Source: Candidatus Zhuqueibacterota bacterium (GTDB lineage: Bacteria > Zhuqueibacterota > Zhuqueibacteria > Zhuqueibacterales > Zhuqueibacteraceae). Taken from it: a stretch of 64,000 bases of DNA. Every line of letters begins with the position of its first letter. The stretch's first letter is position 1. Positions 33,572-42,297 of the stretch are shown here, piece by piece. Made by a program: the position numbers and the translations under genes. The notes below the pieces were generated by a model. It was not told the DNA's origin. It searched no databases and saw only the letters and a list, made by a program, of their open reading frames with translations. The stretch is from assembly GCA_022616415.1 (NCBI GenBank), contig JAKEEU010000336.1, positions 1-64,000 of the forward strand. The letters run 5' to 3'.

Positions 33572-33885
33572 CCGCTGAGACCTTGCGCATTGAAATCGCC
33601 GGCGACCGTCTCATTCTTCACCCCGTGTCCCGCCGCAAGAATTATCCCTCGGCAAACGCAATTCTCAAAGTTCAAAAGAAGATTGAGCGAATTAATAACA
33701 AAACGGCACGCGCCAAGGGTTTGACAAAAGCAGAATTGGATGTGGTCATCAAATCTGTACTGATTGACAAAAAACAAGCTTGGTTTTGGACGATTGGCTG
33801 GCAAAAAATGGAAAGAGAAGCCGACCGTTCTCGCTCGTTCGAATTCGACAATGTGAAAGATGCCCTGGAATTCTTGCATAAGTGA
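33568..33885 (+). CDS. AbrB-like antitoxin-type protein
   Basis: 105 residues, TTG start; the first ATG-like choice is unclear. The N terminus LRIEIAGDRLILHPVSR has an AbrB/SpoVT swapped-hairpin look. The end WFWTIGWQKMEREADRSR...FEFDNVKDALEFL matches the tail of antitoxins found next to VapC/PIN toxins. No full toxin follows, only a 24-codon frame (33882-33956). Confidence 0.55.
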   Translation: MTAETLRIEIAGDRLILHPVSRRKNYPSANAILKVQKKIERINNKTARAKGLTKAELDVVIKSVLIDKKQAWFWTIGWQKMEREADRSRSFEFDNVKDALEFLHK

Positions 33886-33956
33886 AAATTCGACTCGAAG
33901 ACGCGCTTCTCCTACGACGCATCGGTGAGCATGACAAAGTGTTAAGAAATCCGTAA
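33882..33956 (+). pseudogene. Possible toxin stump after AbrB-like antitoxin
   Basis: A 24-codon frame starting GTG, overlapping the antitoxin stop (GTGA), reads VKIRLEDALLLRRIGEHD... and then stops. The overlap mimics a toxin start, but nothing of a PIN or RelE fold is left. It may simply be chance. Confidence 0.25.
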
Positions 33957-33985
33957 TCATCGCTAGCTTCTTTAGCGAAAACATT

Positions 33986-35071
33986 TCAGAGTTCAATCAC
34001 CCTCCCCTCCGGCCCTTTAAAGACATGCGTCCAATAACGATAATTTCGCGTGCCAATCACCGGCGGCACAAGAGAAACCGGTTCGCCTAATGCCAGCTTC
34101 AGACCGAGATAGGGAAGATTGACGCCGGCGGCGCGGCAGAGGGCGATGGTGCCGGAAGTTCGCGGATTGATTTCCAAAATTTTTGGATGCCCGTCTTCGG
34201 CGCGCTTGAATTGTAAATTGGCGTTGTAATTCAAGCCAACTTTGAGTGCGATGCGAGCAGCCAAATCGGCTAACGCCGGATCGTCGACGACTTTGCCCTG
34301 GTAAGTCAATCCGAAACGGACGCGACTACGCTCGCGGCAAACCGTGCTCAGAATCTCACCGTCACGCATGAGCAAATCCACGCTATACTCCATGCCGGGC
34401 AAATGCTCGGTGAGCAACAATGGCGGAAAATTTTTTGATTCGGTCAGCAGCCGCAACGCGTGTTCAAATGTCAACGAATACAACGATTCTTCCACTTTTG
34501 CCGAGAACAGCGCTGCGGCTTCGACGGCGTTCGGATCGAGAATGCGAAAGCCGCGCGAGCCGTGGGCCACGCCGGGCTTGAAACAAATTTTGCGTTGCGG
34601 GTAGCCGAGTTGCTTGACCGCTTGCTCGAACTCATCCAAATTTCTCGCCGCCGCAAACTCCGGCATGCCGAGATTTGCTTCGGCTAAAAATTCATGCAAG
34701 CGAATCTTATCCGTCGCGATCTCCAACGCTGCGGCTGAGGCAACCGGGATCACGACATTCATCTGCTGAAATTGCGGCAGCGCGCGCGCGAGCGGAAGCA
34801 GCTCAAAATCCGTCAGCGGCACAATCGCCTCGACGCGGTAGCGCGCCGCGAGGGCGAGCATTTGAGGAATGTAATCCGGAGAGCGGCCCGGTGGGACAAC
34901 GGCAAACCTGGAGGCCAAATGATAGCCGGCGACGTCATTGTCCATATCCACGGCGATGATGTCGATTTGGCGCTCGCCGTTTTCCAGCAAGCAGCGAAAA
35001 ATATCGGGCCAGCCGGGCGCGCCGGCGCCGGTTAAGATGACGGTGAGATCACGAAAATTGGTGGAAGCCAT
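33986..35071 (-). CDS. ATP-grasp ligase of the carbamoyl-phosphate-synthase type
   Basis: About 361 residues from the ATG at 35071 (GGAAA upstream). ATP-grasp motifs: TVILTGAGAPGWPDIF at the N terminus, ICFKPGVAHGSRGF (ATP loop), LLTEHLPGMEYSVDLL, and metal-binding LEINPRTSGTIAL. Such stand-alone proteins join a carboxylate to an amine, or carboxylate an amine, in surface polysaccharide or peptide-antibiotic pathways. It is last in the minus-strand cluster 40043-33986 with a methyltransferase and a deacetylase-like protein. Substrate unknown. Confidence 0.85.
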   Translation of the reverse strand: MASTNFRDLTVILTGAGAPGWPDIFRCLLENGERQIDIIAVDMDNDVAGYHLASRFAVVPPGRSPDYIPQMLALAARYRVEAIVPLTDFELLPLARALPQFQQMNVVIPVASAAALEIATDKIRLHEFLAEANLGMPEFAAARNLDEFEQAVKQLGYPQRKICFKPGVAHGSRGFRILDPNAVEAAALFSAKVEESLYSLTFEHALRLLTESKNFPPLLLTEHLPGMEYSVDLLMRDGEILSTVCRERSRVRFGLTYQGKVVDDPALADLAARIALKVGLNYNANLQFKRAEDGHPKILEINPRTSGTIALCRAAGVNLPYLGLKLALGEPVSLVPPVIGTRNYRYWTHVFKGPEGRVIEL

Positions 35072-35111
35072 ATTTTCCAAAATAAAAAGCTGCGCAATTA
35101 TTTTGCCATAA

Positions 35112-35891
35112 TCATCTTGCGATAAACTGTTTTTGAAACGCGCGATCGTAGTCCGTCCGTTTCGCCAGAATTTTTTCGTATTGTTCGATTTTGTCTTGAA
35201 TGCGCGCCGTGACGGCTTCGCAATCTTTTAACATTTGCTGCTGCAATTTTTCCCGCCAATCGTGGCCGGCGTTGACCCACCAAATCGGATGCGCGAGAAA
35301 ACAGTAATTGCGCTGGTTGTACAGATGCTGGCAAAAACAACCTTCGCGGAAGATGCCGTTGCTATCACTCAAATATTTGAATTGGCCATTTATAAACTTC
35401 GGATCATACGCATCGTGGCGCACCTGCGGCGGATAATCGACCTTTTGATGGCTCAACAACGGCAAGTGGCGCGAAACCGAAATGGCTTCGCCGCCGGTGA
35501 CAGCGGAAAGCAATTCGAGATCACGCGCAATGCCGGTGCGGAAATCCCAACCCATCGCTTCGTAATAAGTCGGGTCATAATGCAAACCGATTTCGTGTCC
35601 CAATTCAACCAAACGCCGCAGATCGCGCGAGCCGGCGAGGCTCACGGCGTCGTAAAAATCGCTGTGTAGTTGCACAAAGTAGGTGGCGCGAATGCCGAGC
35701 GCGTGTTCCAACGTCGCCATTTCCAGAGCCGGCGCCATGCCGCTGTCTAAATCGTGCCGCAGAATGATGAGCGTCTTGTCGTGGCGCGGCACAGTTGTGT
35801 GATTGGCAAAATTGGTGACGATGAAATTCTGCGAAGCGATTTCGAGAATTTCGCGATAGTGTTCCAAGCTGAATTGGCACAGACTTTTCAT
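35112..35891 (-). CDS. WbmS-like polysaccharide deacetylase-fold protein
   Basis: About 259 residues from the ATG at 35891. NodB-like features: TLIILRHDLDSG (Asp-x-Asp in place of TFDDG), HALGIRATYFVQL and GHEIGLHYDPT. The usual H-(S/T)-x-x-H is reduced to one His, as in the WbmS-like group found in O-antigen and capsule clusters. It probably removes an N-acyl group from a surface sugar or modifies it otherwise. It lies between the methyltransferase and the ATP-grasp genes. Confidence 0.75.
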   Translation of the reverse strand: MKSLCQFSLEHYREILEIASQNFIVTNFANHTTVPRHDKTLIILRHDLDSGMAPALEMATLEHALGIRATYFVQLHSDFYDAVSLAGSRDLRRLVELGHEIGLHYDPTYYEAMGWDFRTGIARDLELLSAVTGGEAISVSRHLPLLSHQKVDYPPQVRHDAYDPKFINGQFKYLSDSNGIFREGCFCQHLYNQRNYCFLAHPIWWVNAGHDWREKLQQQMLKDCEAVTARIQDKIEQYEKILAKRTDYDRAFQKQFIAR

Positions 35892-35941
35892 CTTATCATT
35901 CCACATGCAAGTGAAATTGAACCGGCCAATATTTTATGAGA

Positions 35942-36700
35942 TCACTTTTTTAGAAGTTGCAGCTCCCCGACATACAAAAACGCCCACCCCTGAAACTCAT
36001 TTTCATGCTCGATGCAATCAATCTCGGTACATTGATAACGCGACAGTCCAAACGTGGTGACGAGTTGTTCCTGCCGCTCAAAAAACTGCGTGTGGTAGTT
36101 ATCGGCATAGAGCCGAAATTTTTGCTTGGGCACGAGCACGATGATTTTTTTTCGCGCGACGCGTTTTAACTCCGCCACGGCCTTTCCCAAATCTTTGACG
36201 TGCTCGAGCGTATGGCAGCAGGTGACGTAATCAAATGCCTTGTCCGGAAATGGGATGCTTTCCGCAAAACCTTCTTGCCACGCAATCTGCACGCCGGCTT
36301 CTAACGCGCGTTCACTCGCCTGTTGCAACGCTACTGGGCTGACATCCATGCCGGTCACTTGAAACCCGGCTTGCGCCAATCTGGTCGCCAATGTTCCCAT
36401 GCCGCAGCCGACTTCGAGCACGGAGCCCGGCTCGCCCAATGCAGCCAAGATCATCGCCGCGTCAGTCTCTTCTACGCAATCGTTGCGGTGATGTTTCCAC
36501 ACGGCGTCATAGGCGCGTTGCCATTCTTCTTCGGAGAGCGCATGAAATTTCTTCCGCCAATCGACATCGAACCAACTGCCGTACTGGCGTTGCAGCGTTC
36601 GCCGCGCGAAAAAGCGTTGGTTGATAGCGCTGAGGCCGTCGCGCGCCCAATCGGGCAATGAACGTTTAAAACGAATATAAGCTGTGTGCAGTTTTGACAT
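35942..36700 (-). CDS. Class I SAM-dependent methyltransferase
   Basis: 252 residues. SAM-binding motif I is VLEVGCGMGTLATRLAQAG at about 96-115, then VTGMDVSPVALQQA and FDYVTCCHTLEHVKD. The N terminus YIRFKRSLPDWARDGLSAI resembles methyltransferases of polysaccharide clusters. Target is likely a sugar hydroxyl or amino group of the polymer built by the cluster. Confidence 0.88.
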   Translation of the reverse strand: MSKLHTAYIRFKRSLPDWARDGLSAINQRFFARRTLQRQYGSWFDVDWRKKFHALSEEEWQRAYDAVWKHHRNDCVEETDAAMILAALGEPGSVLEVGCGMGTLATRLAQAGFQVTGMDVSPVALQQASERALEAGVQIAWQEGFAESIPFPDKAFDYVTCCHTLEHVKDLGKAVAELKRVARKKIIVLVPKQKFRLYADNYHTQFFERQEQLVTTFGLSRYQCTEIDCIEHENEFQGWAFLYVGELQLLKK

Positions 36701-36787
36701 TTTTCCGGCTGAAAATAATCCATGCGGAGAGATTCATTCGGATTCACGCGAAAAACTCAGAAGAAAAAGCGGCAGGTTCGATGAAGA

Positions 36788-38515
36788 TCAGGCTTTAACC
36801 GCCCTTCTCCACATTTCAAAAGATAACCACCAGTGAACTTGAGCGGCGAGCGCAGTTTGGCCACGATAAAATTTTTCCACCATGCTGCGGATAAAAGGAT
36901 AATCATACGCCGGATAAGATTTGACTGGATTGGAATTCACCAAGTCTTGCACCTCCGTCGCACTGTGGTAAAGAAATTCGATAACGCTGGCATCGGTGAA
37001 AGTTTGCCCGAGCCTGGTTTTGAGCTTTGTCCAGGCCCACGCCGGCACAGTGGAAAAATAAAACGGATACGTTGTGCCTCCTTTTACCAGTGAATAACGC
37101 GCCAAGCGTGGAAACCGTTGGCGAATCAGTTGGCGAAACAGCCGGCCGTTTTTTCTCATGGCAACGGCGGTTTTAAACAGGCAGTTCAACAACGACGGCT
37201 GGGCAAATGGCATGTAGCTCATGCATTCGCCGTCCAGCCGGCTTTGCTCGAAACCATACGCATTCGCCAATCGCGTTCGTATCGCCCAAAGCTCCAAAAA
37301 GTTTTCGCTGCCGAAATCGTGAATCGGGGGCATCTCTCGCCATAAGGAGGCGATTTGCTCTTCGACGCCTTGCCGCATCATTTGCAAAACCTCCGGGATA
37401 AAGATTGGCGGACGTTGAACGCGAAGATAAGGATAAATCGACGCGGGATCGCCGCTGTGCAGCGCGGATTTTCCTTTGAGCAGCAGGCGGTTCAGAAATT
37501 GCCGGCGCGCAATTTCGCCGAAACCGCCGTCGATAACGATCCTTTTGCAGTTGTAAAGTTGAGAATAATGGCGCAATTTGAGAATGGTCGAAGTCGGCTC
37601 GATGAATTGCGTTTGCCTGGCATAATCTTGCAAAAGTTGCATGCACTTTGGCCCATCCGGAAGAGGATCGTTAAAATAATCTTGCAAGAAATTCTCATCT
37701 CGTGCTATCGCCCGCGAGATGCGCACGTCCGGGTCCTCCGTAACGCCAAAAACATGCAAATAAAAATCAGCGCGCTTTGGGGAAGCCAATAAAGCCAGTA
37801 GCGTGCGCGAATCCAAGCCGCCGGAAAGGCCCAACGAAATGGCGAGCTCCCCGCTCGTAACTGGATTCAAGAAAGCCTCAAGAACTTCGCTAGAGTCTTG
37901 GCCGTTATAATCCGGGTCTGGCGTCCAGAGAGTGTTACGTAATCGGGCCGAAGTTGGCGACAATGAGGCAAAGCCATTCGGGCCGAGCCGGCGGACATTT
38001 TTCAGAAAAGCCCCGTAGCCGATTTGGTTAAAGATCAACCAGTTCGATCCACACACGGCAAAATCCACTTCATTCTGCCGGCGCAGCGCCGCAATCCAAT
38101 CCAGTCGGGTTGAAAAAATGGTTCCACCATCAAATGGAGTGAGAAAGAGCGTCCGTAAGCCAAGTTGGTCGGTAAAACATTCGACACCTTGCCCTCTCCG
38201 TTTTATAGCAACAAAATGCCCGTCAAGCCTTCTTAGCTGTGGAGACGCTGCCGATAAAATCTGCCGCCAATCTGCTGCATTCAAGAACCTGCATTTTTGC
38301 ACGCTTCTCTCTAATCCGATTCCGGACACGGCCCATCCTTCATCAGGTTGCTTGCTGGAAAACGAGCCATAAAAGCAGGTCTCCGGCAATCCTCCAGCCG
38401 CGAAGTAAGCCGTGGATGAGTGAGAGGCGAAATTCGGCTCCGGATGCAAGGCCTGAAAATGGCTCATGCTTTCGGAGGATAAATGGGGACCGACAAAACC
38501 GAATATCCAACTCAT
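36788..38515 (-). CDS. Asparagine-synthase-like protein lacking the catalytic Cys
   Basis: 575 residues. The N-terminal Ntn-hydrolase glutaminase domain starts MSWIFGFVG where active enzymes start MCGI; the nucleophile Cys is Ser here, so glutamine hydrolysis is doubtful. The C-terminal domain keeps the PP-loop ATP-pyrophosphatase (ISLGLSGGLDSRTLLALL). Homologues with this change make amide or lactam bonds with other amines, as in beta-lactam and lasso-peptide enzymes, or use free ammonia. In this cluster it may amidate a sugar acid or a linked amino acid. It starts 23 bases after the flippase. Confidence 0.82.
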   Translation of the reverse strand: MSWIFGFVGPHLSSESMSHFQALHPEPNFASHSSTAYFAAGGLPETCFYGSFSSKQPDEGWAVSGIGLERSVQKCRFLNAADWRQILSAASPQLRRLDGHFVAIKRRGQGVECFTDQLGLRTLFLTPFDGGTIFSTRLDWIAALRRQNEVDFAVCGSNWLIFNQIGYGAFLKNVRRLGPNGFASLSPTSARLRNTLWTPDPDYNGQDSSEVLEAFLNPVTSGELAISLGLSGGLDSRTLLALLASPKRADFYLHVFGVTEDPDVRISRAIARDENFLQDYFNDPLPDGPKCMQLLQDYARQTQFIEPTSTILKLRHYSQLYNCKRIVIDGGFGEIARRQFLNRLLLKGKSALHSGDPASIYPYLRVQRPPIFIPEVLQMMRQGVEEQIASLWREMPPIHDFGSENFLELWAIRTRLANAYGFEQSRLDGECMSYMPFAQPSLLNCLFKTAVAMRKNGRLFRQLIRQRFPRLARYSLVKGGTTYPFYFSTVPAWAWTKLKTRLGQTFTDASVIEFLYHSATEVQDLVNSNPVKSYPAYDYPFIRSMVEKFYRGQTALAAQVHWWLSFEMWRRAVKA

Positions 38516-38537
38516 AATGCTTTGCAGATGTTCAAAG

Positions 38538-40043
38538 TCAGATTTCGTCCTGAATCAGCGAGGTTTGCTTTTCGTTGCGAGATTGCCGTTTTCCGCGGCT
38601 TTTATTAAACAGCGCCGATAAGCGTCGCAACTCGCCCTTCTCGAAAAATCCAATCAGAAAAAGCGCGACTGGAAATGCAATGAGCAAACCGGCTTTTTGC
38701 CACGGCGCGGTCCAAAACCAATAACCCAGGATAAACACTGCTGTGCTTACCACGACTAATTTTGCCAACCGCTTCCATTCGTAAGTAATCGGATAAAGCC
38801 GCTGCGCCACAAAGTAAAGCGCGACGGCCATTGAGAAGTAAGCCAATGTTGTTCCCAGCGCGGCGCCGTTCATCCCGAAGATCGGGACGAGCGTATAGGT
38901 CGCGGCCACTTTGATGACGAGGCTGAGTCCAGTGATGAATGGCAGGTAAGCGGTTTTCTTTTCCAAATGAACGCCGATGATGAAATTGACATACGCGCCG
39001 AAGAAAATATAAGCAAGCAAAATTGCCGGCACGACCGAGGTGCTGTTCCAATATTCCGCGCCGAACAACGTTTTCGCGCCGATGCGAAGATGCACCAATT
39101 CGTTGATGAACAAGCTGGCGCCGAGAAAACAAGCGGCGCACACCAGCATGAACAAGGTGAAGATGCGCGCAAAAAGGGGTTTGGCGTTTGGCTCTTTTGA
39201 AGCGCTGAGAAAAAACGGATGCCAGGCAAAGCGAAACGCGGCGACGAACAAATTCATCAACATGCCGAGCTTGCAACCAGCGCCATAAAGTCCGACGGTG
39301 CCCAAATCCGTCAATTGCTGGAGAATAAACCGGTCGATCACGTCCACCAAATAGACCGAGAGCGTTGACGGCAAATAGGGCAAGCCGAATTTCAGCAAAT
39401 CCATATAAACCGCGCGGCGCATCGTGGGCCGCAAATGGCGCATGGCAACCGGCAGCACCGTGACGAAGGTGAACGCAGACGAAATGAGATTCGATTCGAA
39501 GACGCCGTGCAAGCCGCGGCCGAGCTTGACGACGAGCCAGTAGGTCGTCAAAAAATTAACAATGACATTGGCAATTTTGAGAACGACATAAAGCGTCGAA
39601 CGTTCTTCGGCGCGCAGTAAAAGAAAAGGAATGATGGCCATGGAATCAAGGAACAAAATCCCGGCCATCAAAATGATGATATAGCGATAGTCGGCGCTAT
39701 CCAAAATCCAAGTTGACAACGGCGAAGCCAACAGATAACCGCCGAGCATAATCGTTGCCGACATCAGCAAGATCGACCAAAAGCCGGTGTTGAAGATAGC
39801 GCGTTTCTCTTCTTCTCTGTCCGCCAAAATATAGTAACGCAGAAAGGCGGCATCGACGCCATACGTGGAGATGATCGTCATGATGCCCAACCACGCGAGC
39901 ACGACGGTGACGACGCCGTAATCTGCTTTGGGAAGATAATGCGTGTAGAGCGGAAGCAGCAGAAAGCTGATGGCGCGGCCTAAAATGGTGCTGATGCCGT
40001 AAACCGCGGAATGGCTGGTGAGGCGTTTGATGCTGGCAAACAT
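38538..40043 (-). CDS. Wzx/MATE-type polysaccharide flippase
   Basis: 501 residues with about 12-14 membrane helices. Start region: LTSHSAVYGISTILGRAISFLLLPLYTHYL, the typical entry of O-antigen/teichoic-acid flippases. The C-terminal tail is basic (NKSRGKRQSRNEKQTSL). It moves lipid-linked saccharide across the inner membrane. It heads the minus-strand cluster and has a TTGACT-N17-TATATT promoter at 40107-40135. Confidence 0.9.
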   Translation of the reverse strand: MFASIKRLTSHSAVYGISTILGRAISFLLLPLYTHYLPKADYGVVTVVLAWLGIMTIISTYGVDAAFLRYYILADREEEKRAIFNTGFWSILLMSATIMLGGYLLASPLSTWILDSADYRYIIILMAGILFLDSMAIIPFLLLRAEERSTLYVVLKIANVIVNFLTTYWLVVKLGRGLHGVFESNLISSAFTFVTVLPVAMRHLRPTMRRAVYMDLLKFGLPYLPSTLSVYLVDVIDRFILQQLTDLGTVGLYGAGCKLGMLMNLFVAAFRFAWHPFFLSASKEPNAKPLFARIFTLFMLVCAACFLGASLFINELVHLRIGAKTLFGAEYWNSTSVVPAILLAYIFFGAYVNFIIGVHLEKKTAYLPFITGLSLVIKVAATYTLVPIFGMNGAALGTTLAYFSMAVALYFVAQRLYPITYEWKRLAKLVVVSTAVFILGYWFWTAPWQKAGLLIAFPVALFLIGFFEKGELRRLSALFNKSRGKRQSRNEKQTSLIQDEI

Positions 40044-40106
40044 TTTTTATTTCTCAGGAACAAAAAGCGCAACGGTTGCGTTAAAGCCATTACCAAAAGT
40101 TTGGTT

Positions 40107-40135
40107 AATATACCGAGCGTCAATTCTAAAGTCAA
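40107..40135 (-). promoter_or_regulatory. Promoter of the surface polymer operon
   Basis: On the minus strand TTGACT (40135-40130) and TATATT (40112-40107), spacer 17, 64 bases before the flippase ATG at 40043. This is the strongest promoter-like match in the window after 56126-56154. Confidence 0.65.
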
Positions 40136-40237
40136 GTGGATTATTTTTCTTAAATTTAGCGCCGAAACCAATGACCGGTTGAAAAATTTTTCGTATTTTG
40201 CGCTTAAATCGGCAGCTCACCAACTCGTGGAGCGTCT

Positions 40238-40984
40238 ATGATTCAAGCCCAAGCCCGCAACAAGCTGAATCAGGATGATCGGCAGTTCATCGTGACGGCC
40301 CTGCGCCGGCAAGAGGAAAGGGACGGCACCATTTTGCAACTGCTCGCCGACGCCGACATGCGCGACGCCATGTTGGATCATCCTCGGCTTTTTGAACACC
40401 TCCTGGAATTTCGGCAAACCACCTCCATCTCACCTTTTCTATATTTCTATATTCTCGTTCGCCACGCTTTGCGCGAGTTTAAAATTGACGACCGCGCGGT
40501 GGCCGATTACGTCGCCACTCTGCTCGCGGAGTTTGGCCAGGGCAACCGCATGCACCGGATCGACCGCAAATCCACCAAAGAATACAAATATCTCGTCGAT
40601 CTGATGGCGGAGCTGCTGGACGCCAATTCCGAGCAGACGTTTTACGTGCAAAGCCATCTCGGCAATTACGCGCTGTTCATGACCGGCATTTTTCCGGATC
40701 ACGTTTATCATCGCGCCAAATATCATCCGCCCTCGCCGGATTTCAGCTATTACGAGCAGGTCGGCAGCGCCAATTTTCAGCACGCTTCGCAGCACCGGAT
40801 GGCGGAGAAATTTCGCCTGGCGGATATTCTTTATCTGCTCGGCCAGCAATTTCGCCAAGTGCGCCTGGCGCTGAATCACCTGACGGATTCGTTTCTCCAT
40901 CTTGACCGCCACGCCGGCACGACGGATCGCGTGGTGCGGCGGCTGGACAATTTCCGCGAAAAGCGCGAACTGGATTTGGAATAA
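40238..40984 (+). CDS. Conserved-looking protein of unknown function
   Basis: 248 residues, mostly helical, no signal peptide. GGAG stands six bases before the ATG. Motif-like stretches: TLLAEFGQGNRMHRID, FYVQSHLGNYALFMTGIFPDHVYHRA, SANFQHASQHRMAEKF. Several His residues in the second half could bind metal. I recognise no family. The next gene on the strand (41080) is also unknown and the two probably work together. Confidence 0.65.
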   Translation: MIQAQARNKLNQDDRQFIVTALRRQEERDGTILQLLADADMRDAMLDHPRLFEHLLEFRQTTSISPFLYFYILVRHALREFKIDDRAVADYVATLLAEFGQGNRMHRIDRKSTKEYKYLVDLMAELLDANSEQTFYVQSHLGNYALFMTGIFPDHVYHRAKYHPPSPDFSYYEQVGSANFQHASQHRMAEKFRLADILYLLGQQFRQVRLALNHLTDSFLHLDRHAGTTDRVVRRLDNFREKRELDLE

Positions 40985-40985
40985 A

Positions 40986-41067
40986 CAGTTGGCTGGTTTG
41001 CCGGTTAGCCTGTTGGCCTGTTAATTGACAAACACACAAACCGGCGAACGGGCGAACTGGCTAACGC
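40986..41067. repeat. Palindrome, GTTAGCCNGTTNGCC word family
   Basis: GTTAGCCTGTTGGCCTGTT and its degenerate complement near 41040-41067, made of GTTGGCC/GTTAGCC/GTTTGCC words. It separates the two unknown genes. Related copies: 52011-52067 and a half copy at 53904-53932. Confidence 0.7.
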
Positions 41068-41079
41068 CTTTTAGAAACC

Positions 41080-41751
41080 ATGTCATTACTTGCCGACATT
41101 CAAACGCTCACGGAGCGTACCTATCATCCGACCGGCGTGAACTTCGAGGAATTTTTGATCAGCCGCGAGCGGTTTCGGTACCTGTCGCAATTCGATTTGC
41201 GCTCGCGCGAGCTGCCGGCTTTGGCGCGCGTGTTCTTCCGAATTGCTCGCGGCCGGCTGCACGTGGGGATTTATTATTCCGCCGAGTTGATTGATGCTCT
41301 TGAAGTGCACGACCCACGCACCGGCCTTTCCGAGAAAAACATCACCGCTTTTCGCGTGTTCATCGAAGAGATCAATCACGCGGTGCATGGCGCTTTGAAA
41401 TTCATGGAGGGACAAACGAACATCCACGGGGAGAGCTTTGTGCGGGATTTGGAGTTACAGGCCAAGATTGACAGTTATTTTTTGCTCAAGTATTTCGTCG
41501 CCTATTTCAACGAGAGCCGCCAGCTCGAGCAGATGGATCGCCTGTGGCTGCGCCACCATCTTTTTGAGTGCAACGACGCCAATTACGATTCGCAGGAATT
41601 GAGCGCGATTTATGCCGAAGCGCTGCAATGCGGCGAAAAATACACCCGCTTCATCGATGCCCTGCCGCCGGCGGAACGACTGCAAGAGATTCGCCGGTTT
41701 CGTTCCCTGCCGTATGAAATGAAGAGGCAGTATATCAACTTGCTGCCTTGA
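41080..41751 (+). CDS. Uncharacterised helical protein
   Basis: 223 residues, cytoplasmic. Motif-like stretches: TYHPTGVNFEEFLISRERFRYLSQFDLRSRELPALARVFF, IYYSAELIDALE, IEEINHAVHGALKFMEG. The E-x2-H...H spacing in EEINHAVHGA could hold metal but this is only suggestive. Follows 40238-40984 on the same strand across a palindrome. No family recognised. Confidence 0.6.
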   Translation: MSLLADIQTLTERTYHPTGVNFEEFLISRERFRYLSQFDLRSRELPALARVFFRIARGRLHVGIYYSAELIDALEVHDPRTGLSEKNITAFRVFIEEINHAVHGALKFMEGQTNIHGESFVRDLELQAKIDSYFLLKYFVAYFNESRQLEQMDRLWLRHHLFECNDANYDSQELSAIYAEALQCGEKYTRFIDALPPAERLQEIRRFRSLPYEMKRQYINLLP

Positions 41752-41766
41752 GAAAAAGCAAAAGCA

Positions 41767-41832
41767 TTTGACAAAATAATTTGGGGACAAAATGATTTAA
41801 AAATTATTTTGACACTCAATCATTTTGTCAAA
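41767..41832. repeat. Palindrome, TTTGACAAAATNATT words
   Basis: TTTGACAAAATAATT (from 41767) pairs with AATCATTTTGTCAAA (to 41832), 14 of 15 bases. Inside it a second GACAAAATGATT/AATTATTTTGAC pair nests. It lies between two convergent genes (41751 and 41863), where it could stop transcription from both sides. Confidence 0.75.
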
Positions 41833-41862
41833 TAAGCGCGTGCAGCTACATGCCCTGAAACG

Positions 41863-42297
41863 TTACGGCGAGAGCGTGGCTTGATGCTGCAAGAGTTTCC
41901 GCACGCGCTCTTTTAGCATGTCAACCAGAAACGGCTTGGCGAGAAAATCGTTGCGCGAGTCTTGCAGCAGCGGTTCGAGCTTGGCCGCGTCTTTCACGCC
42001 GGTGAGCAGCAAAACAGGAATATGCGCGATTTGGGGATCGGAGCGGATGGCTTTCAACGTTTCGGCGCCGTTCATCACCGGCATGACAAAATCGAGCACG
42101 ACGAGATTCGGCAGCTCTTGGCGGATCTTTTCGAGCCCCTCGCTCCCATCCTTTGCTTCAATCACTTCGTAACCTTCCTGTCGCAAGGCGTGGCGGATGA
42201 GACTGCGAATCGGCGTCTCGTCGTCGACCGTAATGATTTTCTTGCTTAGCGGCACGGGAACTGCGGGGTTAGCGTTCGTCTTCAAGTTATCAAACAT
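41863..42297 (-). CDS. Single-domain response regulator (CheY-like)
   Basis: 144 residues. Receiver motifs: ITVDDETPIRSLIRHAL (acidic pair), VVLDFVMPVMNGAETL (phospho-acceptor Asp), PVLLLTGVKD (Thr) and DFLAKPFLVDML (Lys). There is no output domain. No kinase is nearby. It is preceded by a 365-base leader with a promoter at 42669-42697 and a structured RNA. Confidence 0.9.
   Translation of the reverse strand: MFDNLKTNANPAVPVPLSKKIITVDDETPIRSLIRHALRQEGYEVIEAKDGSEGLEKIRQELPNLVVLDFVMPVMNGAETLKAIRSDPQIAHIPVLLLTGVKDAAKLEPLLQDSRNDFLAKPFLVDMLKERVRKLLQHQATLSP

Noticed and set aside
33463..33996. 177-codon minus-strand frame opposite the antitoxins
   Set aside because: It is antisense to two better supported plus-strand genes and has no RBS or recognisable domain.
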